From Neocallimastix lanati (nom. inval.) (Eukaryota > Neocallimastigomycota > Neocallimastigomycetes > Neocallimastigales > Neocallimastigaceae), in NCBI GenBank assembly GCA_016946835.1, contig JACVTC010000019.1:1610001-1674000 (forward strand): a DNA stretch of 64,000 bases, given 5' to 3'. Below, in pieces: positions 57,771 through 64,000 of this stretch. The position numbers and the translations under genes are program-made. Position 1 is the stretch's first letter; every line of letters starts with the position of its first letter. Under the pieces are notes generated by a model, which did not search any database, was not told the DNA's origin, and was given only the letters and a program-made list of their open reading frames with translations.

Positions 57771-57801
<31 letters not shown>
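57585..57801. repeat. Heptanucleotide satellite (ATTATTT)n followed by (TTTA)n
   Basis: The same 7-bp unit and strand as at 35175-35433, about 27 copies, with two ATTATCT variants near 57737-57752. It ends in a TTTA tetramer run (57772-57801). The 83-89 aa frames over it are repeat artefacts. Confidence 0.95.
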
Positions 57802-57802
<1 letters not shown>

Positions 57803-57839
57803 TAAATATAAATATAAATAACTTTTTTATTAAATAAAA

Positions 57840-58575
57840 TTTCACTTATCTTTTTGGATTTGTTGAAGATTATAGTGAACTAGCTTCTGATGTTATTAAC
57901 ATAGTCTGGATAATGAATACTGGGTAAATTTATTTGGAATTAATCCTAATAATAATCCTTACCTTTTCTAGATGATCTCTTGCAATGATAATTGAACAAA
58001 AATCCTTGAATGTTTCTTTAGATTCAGAAAAGGATTATGATAATAATATTTATTATTATATATTGAGTGCACTTCTTGGTGGGCGTTCAATATATTCAAA
58101 AATTAAAGTTAATGATGGGGAACAAAGACAATTAGTTGACAATATTTTTAAACAAAGTTCAACTTCGTCGACTATTCCGTATTTTGTGGGGATTGCGGAG
58201 TTTCTAACAAACGTAATACCTTTAATTTGTCGATCTTTTAGATTGCTTATGAAATGGTATTCCGTTGCTAAGAGCGTCGACGTCGAAATGATAAGGCATG
58301 GATTTTCACCTCCCGGTGAAATTACAGATACAGGTTCGATTGATAACACTAATACTGAAATTATTACTCACAATAATGGACGAGGTGTTATCATCGATGA
58401 ATGGGAAAAGTTAGAGGCTATTGCTTCTAATGCACTTTTATAATTTTATAATATATAATATTTTATTTCATGTATTTTATTATTTTTTTATTTCTTTAAA
58501 ATCATGTAATTTTATTATTATTATAAATTAAATAAAGTTTTCTCTAAGTCCAAAAAAAAAAAAAAAAAAAAAAAT
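57840..58575 (+). mobile_element. LINE 3' end, subfamily B, with open C-terminal domain and poly(A)
   Basis: The plus-strand frame 57985-58443 (152 aa) carries the C-terminal domain: SALLGGRSIY, NDGEQRQLVDNIFKQS, YFVGIAEFLTNVIPLICRSF, KSVDVEMIRHGFSPPGE, then HNNGRGVIIDEWEKLEAI and a stop. It aligns over its length with 21430-21083 on the minus strand. The 3' UTR has AATAAAGTTTTCTC and a run of about 23 A's at 58552-58574, the insertion end. The zinc finger and RT are missing (5' truncation). Confidence 0.85.
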
Positions 58576-59645
58576 AATCCTACTTGGGATATTAATGATC
58601 CTATTACTATGGAAGTCTCAATGATGTGGACTGTTTTTCTAGGTCCATGAAGGGTTGATGGAAAAGGAATAGCCTATATCAGGTGTACTAATTACAGCTT
58701 TCTGTGATTCTGATGATAATCGATGGTTATCCTTTTTAAAGTAGCTTCTAGTATGAAGAGAGAAAAGTGGAATACTGGAAGACTATAGAAAGTGAACCTG
58801 ATGTTTTATATTATTTTAAACTGGATATGTAGTAACATTGGAGTTGTATAATTAATAATATCATGTAGTTTCTACATATTATCATTGTAATGAATTTGTT
58901 GTATTTTTTACTTTAGCATTATTGTGTATTTTTGTATTTTTTTATAGTATTATTTACTCTCATGTAGCTATTGTAAAATGGAAATGCAAGAGATTGATTC
59001 ACACCAAAGCTTGTGCTTAAGAAATTATATAACGGATGGGAATCTTTTTATAGTCTTTCCTTACTTCCTTCTTATTCTAATATTTTAAAATGTGAAGATT
59101 TCATAAATAGGTACATTTATATATACCTTCTTGGTGGAATTTCAGTTTTAGATGAGCTACAATTCGATACTGTGGAATGGGGGACATTTAAGTGAACAAC
59201 TCCTAAAAAGTTCAAGGGATTCTACTGTTTCGTATATTGTGGGGCTTGTGGAAAAATTGATAATACAATACCAATCATCAATAGCTCTCTTGAGTTACAT
59301 TTTGAGAGATTTAGCGAAAAACACTTTCATTACCATGAGTGCCGACGTCCTACCGATATGGTTAAGGAATAGTTCAGTTAAAATCCTGTTAATTATTTTC
59401 AATACACATTTACTAACAGCACAGTTCCTAGCACAGAACCTATAGTAAGTAATTTAATTTTTAATGATCTTTCTTGTGGTTCAGGGGAGAGTTTAGTGGA
59501 TACCACACTATCTATTTCAAAGATGTTACTTCCTTGTTTTATTATTTCCGATCTAACCGGTGATCATGATACTACACATAGTATACATCACATCGAAATT
59601 TTTAAACTTCTGAACTTATTTTTATTCTTTATTGCTTTAAATATT
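58576..59645 (+). mobile_element. LINE 3' region, subfamily C
   Basis: Broken plus-strand frames read YIYLLGGISVLDELQFDTVE (59125-59180) and, in a shifted frame, VSYIVGLVEKLIIQYQSSIA and ITMSADVLPIWLR. This matches the order of the subfamily C relic at 22330-22720 (LLGG, then GLAEFL...IP, then SVDV). Frameshifts and stops make it inactive. The 3' UTR shares GTGGATACCACACTATCT with that copy. Confidence 0.7.
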
Positions 59646-59689
59646 TCTATGATTAATTAATATTTTTTTTATTAATTTTTATTATTTTT

Positions 59690-59850
59690 TATTTTACTTA
59701 AATAAAAATTCCCCTTTAAACAGAAATCTTATATTTTTAGAAGTGAGGTTCGTTGCATATGGACTTTTTTTTTCAAAATTTATTTAAACATTTTATTTTG
59801 AATAATATTTTTTATTTCACATTACCATTAAAAATTTTACTTCGTTCAAA
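59690..59850 (+). mobile_element. Short LINE 3' fragment, subfamily A
   Basis: AGAAATCTTATATTTTTAGA followed by GAGGTTCGTTGCATATG corresponds to the end of the subfamily A coding region (minus strand of 19420-19460 and 61110-61145: AATCTTATAATC...GAGGTTTGTTACATATGAT). Only the last coding bases and part of the 3' UTR remain. Confidence 0.55.
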
Positions 59851-61019
59851 TTGGACAGATAATATTTTTTTTATTAATTTTATTGTTTTTTAAAGAAATA
59901 TATTGGCACATAATAAATGAATATAAATAAATAAAGTTAAAGCTTACAATAATTATGGTTATAAAAAAAAAAGACCATGTTATTTCGAAATTCCTTTCAG
60001 TGATGATCTTACACAAATAGTTAAGAGTCGTTCATCATACAACGGATCTATGGAAATTGAATAATATATAAATTATTAATAATATTTTATACAATATATT
60101 ATATTTTTAATAATTAATAAATAAAGCAATCAGAGCATATACTTTTCCTCATCAAAAAAAAAAAAAAAAAGAAAAAAATTAAAATAAATAAATATTTAAT
60201 ATAAGATCAAATAATTTATTAATAATATTTAAGTATATGATTTTGGTATAGATAAAATAAATAATTGAGAAAAACAGATTTTATTAAAATAAAAAATTTA
60301 AAATTTAAAAAATTATCTGAAAAAATATATAAAATAGTTGAGAAAGCAACAATATATAATAAAAAAATAAAAATAAAATATTATTAAATAAATATATATA
60401 ATATAAAAATCATCAATTTAAAAAAAAAAATAACTAAAAAAATGAACCTTTTATTTTTAAAGTAATATGTAATATAAATAAAATTTATAGTTGTTGGAAA
60501 GAATTTAATTGTGATTCTTAATTATATCTTATTTTGGAAGACATTTTAAATAAATATATATTTTAAATGAATACAATATTCCATATTGATAAAATAATTT
60601 CAAAGAAATAATAAATAATAAAGGATTCAATGTTATATATATATAACATTCAAAGGATTTTTTTTTTTTTTTGATTTGGAAGAGAGAATACATATCCATT
60701 GGTATTTATTTATTTATTGTTAAAATATTTAGATATTAATTATATTAGAAATGGAAAATACATTATTAATTAGGTAATATGCAAAGCTGACAATATATAG
60801 AAAATAGACTCAAAACTCTTTAAAAGTAATTTTTTTTTTTGAAAAATGATTTTTTACTTTGAATAACAAAAGAAAATTTTGTTAAAATATATATATATAT
60901 TTTAACAAAATTTACATATACTTTAAAATATTTTTTTTTTTTATTGTATACGCAATTATTACAAACTTTATTTATTTATTCATTTATTAATTACATATGT
61001 AAAGAAAATAATATTATTC
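59851..61019. other. AT-rich spacer
   Basis: No gene seen. A TATATATATATA inverted repeat flanked by TTTTGTTAAAAT/ATTTTAACAAAA lies at about 60877-60911. Confidence 0.5.
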
Positions 61020-61510
61020 ATCAAAATTGTACTTAATAATTTTTTTAAATAGTAATGCGAAATAAAAGTAATGCTCAAAATAAAATGTATTAATAAATTT
61101 AAAAAAAACATCATATGTAACAAACCTCACCTCCGGATTATAAGATTTCTGTTTAAAGGGAATTCTTATTCTAGATTAGGGTTTGAATTGACAAACTGAA
61201 GGAAATTATGGTCTTCTTCTTTAGAGGTATACACCCTGCTGGCTTGTCTTACTGCATTTTCAACGTTGACGCTCCTGGTTAGTTTGCGCTTAAATTTGGA
61301 ATAGCAACCTTTGTCAAGTACCACCTCTAGGCATAATTTCTATAAAGAAAACTACAGATCGCACCAAGAATAGTGTTTTGGAATAATTATCAGAAATGAT
61401 TTAGTCATTATACAAATCGTTCCATTTATTTTTATAGTTTAAATCAATAATGACTGCACCTCTTCCACCAAGAAGGAAGTTATATATTCAGTATCACATC
61501 ACATATATAT
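61020..61510 (-). mobile_element. LINE 3' end, subfamily A
   Basis: On the minus strand the sequence parallels 21923-21651 and 19760-19430: the DLNYK / FLVRSE-like region near 61440-61380, a SVNVENAVRQASRV stretch near 61275-61230 and the end GGEVCYI near 61120. Stops and small indels break the frame. Confidence 0.7.
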
Positions 61511-61574
61511 TTAAATTATAAATAAAAAGTTAAATTGCAAAACTAATTTTAATTAATAATAATTAATATTTAAA

Positions 61575-64000
61575 ATTTTTTTTTTTTTTTTTTTTAACGA
61601 CAGCAAATTTGTTTCATCTTTATTAATTAAATATATGATAAAATACATGTAATAAAAAGAAAAAAAAAGATAAAAATATAAAAAAAAAACACAAAATAAA
61701 ATAAAATAAAATAATGGTAAAATGTATTCTAGTTTCATTTAATTAATATCTGTAAGACTTCACCGGGGCATTGTTATACTGTAGTATAATAATTAATTTT
61801 GACTTCACAATGTAAATCATAATTTTAAGATACGAAATTATGATATTCATTGGTTGCGCTAGCTCTGCTGGCCTGTCTTACTGTTTCTCCGGCATTAACG
61901 CTCTTGGTAGTAGTAGTATGATTCGATTTGAACCTATTGAACAAAGACCATTGCTGTCCAATAGCAATAGGTATAATCGATTGAAGAAGAGCCGCAGTAA
62001 CCACCAAGAATGGAGTATCAGAATAAGTACCTGATTTCATCTGGCACTTAAATAGATCCTTCCATTCCCTTGTACTGTTATTAATACTTCTTCCTCCAAG
62101 AAGGAAATTAAACACTTTTTCACACACACTAGAATCAACATACACATTATTTTCAATAGTATTACTAACATTACTAAAAATACTAGTACTAATATTATTA
62201 TAACTATTATTACTATAACTATTATTACTGTTACTATTATTACTATTACTATTATCATTATTACTATTAACGATCTCATTTGTTAGGTTGCCACAGATAA
62301 AAGCATTATATAAAAATAAAATTTTATCATTGACTTTACTACGAATATGATTGAAAAATGGACAATCAATTAACCAATGTTTTATCCATTGTTTATTACT
62401 TTTACAACAGGGACAAAAATTAGGACACATTTGATTTATTATTTTTGCAGCTTTAGCAATTCTAGCATCTAATCTATATCTGCTTCGTGCTCTCAATAGC
62501 CAATAAAAACCAAATGAAAGATCAGGATATTCATAACAAAGTTTTATAAAATCTGAAGTTGCTTCGAATCTGTTTTTGTCATAAAATTCACCTTTAATAG
62601 AATTGATTTTCATATCTCTTTTCCAATAAAAATCCTTGATTTTTTTATCGTTACTACCTCTTTTCTCTAGTTTACGTTTAAGATTTCTACTTTCTTTCTC
62701 CATGTATATTTTCTAGATTTTGGAATATTATTAACTAAATAGGAAATAATACAATTTGAATCTTTCCATCTATCAAAACATTTAACTTGAGCAAAGCACA
62801 CTTTGCTGACAATGGAGGAATATTTAAATCTTTTGAAATAGAATATACATTAATAAAATATTTGGCTTTTTGTAAACGTGCAATCCATCTTAATCCTTTA
62901 TTAATTAATTTCAGAGTATTATTTGTTCTCTCTTTATTTGAACCAAGTAAAGGTGTAAAGTAAGAGACTTTACTAAGCACGTAGGAGTTAATTATAATCT
63001 TCTTAAATGGAATAGGAATTTTGGAATTTGAAAGAAATTTACTAACAGAAAAGAGAGCTTTAGTAACTTTAGAGTTAAGTAATTTAATAATAGGGTTCAA
63101 CGATAAGCTTTTATCAAATGGTATACCTAAATAGGTATAACATTTAGTTATTGGGATTGGTTGACCAGCAAGATAAAAAGTAGGATCTCTTTTATTTTGA
63201 AAAAGAGGTGTGTCTGGTCGAATCACCATTGTTGCACACTTGTTAATTCCAAAATTCATCATATTAAATTTAGCCCATTCATTTACCTTCTTAAGCATTT
63301 TTTTTAACTTAGTTCTTGATGGTGCGCATAGAACAATATCATCTGCAAAGAGTCCACCACAACATCTAGATTCGCCTAAAGGAATTCCAAGTTCTGAAAA
63401 ATCATTAAAAATGTCATTAATAAAAAGATTGAAAAGAATTGGTGATAGTGGACAACCTTATCTAACTCCATTCATAATATTAAAAGATTCCGAATACTGA
63501 TCATCAATTTTAACATTGGCTTTGGAAGTCAAAAATAGATCATATGAAAAAAAGATTTTTTTTTACCTCTGACATTGACGTGATATTAAGTTCTTTAGCA
63601 ATATTGAATGAAGTTATTATAAATTTCTTAGAAACATCATCAATACTAATATTAGGATCTGGAATCACTCCCTTTAATACACTAAAATAGTTATTATCAA
63701 AAATTGATTCTTTTTCATTTATACATTTTAATCTATCCCATTTAACTGTCTTTTTAGGCAGAGGGAAAGAATTATCTGAACTATCTAATGAAAAACATTT
63801 ACCTTTAATTAATAAAGGCTTATGATCACCAGAAAAAATTTTACCAATAACATTACCATTGCGCATAATGTTATTAACACAAAATATAACTTTACTACTA
63901 TTTTGCACCAGTACAGTGGATCTACTTTATAAGAGTAAAGTTGATTCCCCTTGTAGGCGATTTATTATACATAAATCGAGTATATACCCCTGCTCGGGGA
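61575..64000 (-). mobile_element. LINE copy, most complete in the window, inactivated
   Basis: Minus strand, 5' part beyond the window edge. In order: end of the endonuclease (GDHKPLLIKG, about 63825-63795) with linker to 63540; a large deletion of the RT fingers; RT palm motif GVR-stop-GCPLSPILFN with TAA at 63460-63458 where the family has Gln; FADDIVLCAP (63349-63320); TYLGIPFDKSLSL and SYFTPLLGSNKERT; then, after a frame change near 62740, the zinc finger WLLRARSRYRLDARIAKAA, CPNFCPCCKSNKQWIKHW; a Ser/Asn repeat; and the C-terminal domain NFLLGGRSINN ... SDTPFLVVTAALLQSIIPI ... VRQASR, stop at 61825. The 3' UTR ends in TGTCGTT plus poly(A) at 61594-61577. With a stop, frame changes and the RT deletion it cannot be active. 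Confidence 0.88.
61825..62703 (-). pseudogene. LINE ORF2 C-terminal part: zinc finger plus LLGG domain
   Basis: A 292-aa open stretch of the LINE above. Residues about 60-120 hold the Cys/His region (MCPNFCPCC, then HWLIDCPFF), the zinc-finger type found after RT in many LINEs. A Ser/Asn microsatellite-encoded linker (about 145-175) follows. The last 110 residues are the LLGG domain shared with all other LINE 3' ends in this window. It is the best-preserved example with both parts together. Confidence 0.8.

Noticed and set aside
62037-62279. 80-aa Ile/Val-rich minus-strand frame
   Set aside because: It is a shadow of the Ser/Asn repeat in the LINE C-terminal frame.

Overview
The window is eukaryotic: extremely AT-rich DNA with long homopolymer and microsatellite tracts, intron-containing genes and many decayed retrotransposons. 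The animal/chytrid-like calmodulin, the fungal-type GAPDH and HSP90, the extreme AT bias and the abundance of LINE, copia and gypsy relics fit an anaerobic gut fungus (Neocallimastigomycota). This is an inference; Dictyostelium was considered and fits worse, because the calmodulin ends in MMMSK and is 149 aa rather than the longer amoebal form.

Six protein genes can be supported. (1) 8613-10922 (+): a two-exon gene for a signal-peptide, single-pass membrane protein with a cysteine cluster, an NQGY-repeat low-complexity region and an RS-type repeat tail. (2) 14609-17141 (-): a two-exon gene for a coiled-coil protein with two degenerate cyclic-nucleotide-binding folds. (3) 24854-26004 (-): calmodulin, with the ATG alone in exon 1. 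(4) 36080-37090 (+): GAPDH, intronless. (5) 44587-48185 (+): a nine-exon gene for a low-complexity/coiled-coil protein with a C-terminal membrane helix, not recognised. (6) 54965-57055 (+): cytosolic HSP90, intronless. GAPDH, HSP90 and calmodulin use many C- and G-ending codons (AAC, TTC, AAG), as expected of highly expressed genes. Genes 1, 2 and 5 follow the AT-rich background.

The rest is AT-rich spacer and retroelement debris. A copia 3' end with LTR lies at 4324-5060, a solo gypsy-like LTR at 3482-3679, and a gypsy integrase relic with its LTR at 30971-32890. A gag-like pseudogene lies at 12140-13830. Two LINE graveyards occupy 19.4-24.3 kb and 57.8-64 kb, with further LINE pieces at 7.2 kb and 37.8-39 kb. 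The LINE copies fall into at least three subfamilies. These share a zinc-finger (CPCC) region and a further C-terminal domain marked by LLGG and a hydrophobic FL...IIP segment. A 180-bp poly(A) retroposon with 14-bp target duplications sits at 40613-40820, next to an unassigned GC-richer island at 40870-41282.

The genes show no operon-like or pathway clustering; each stands alone between long spacers. The most interesting items are the membrane protein with NQGY/RS repeats, the shared LINE C-terminal domain, the 180-bp retroposon, and the apparent excess of C-to-T type stop codons in the dead retroelements. All intron positions are my own readings from splice motifs and frame, and need RNA evidence.
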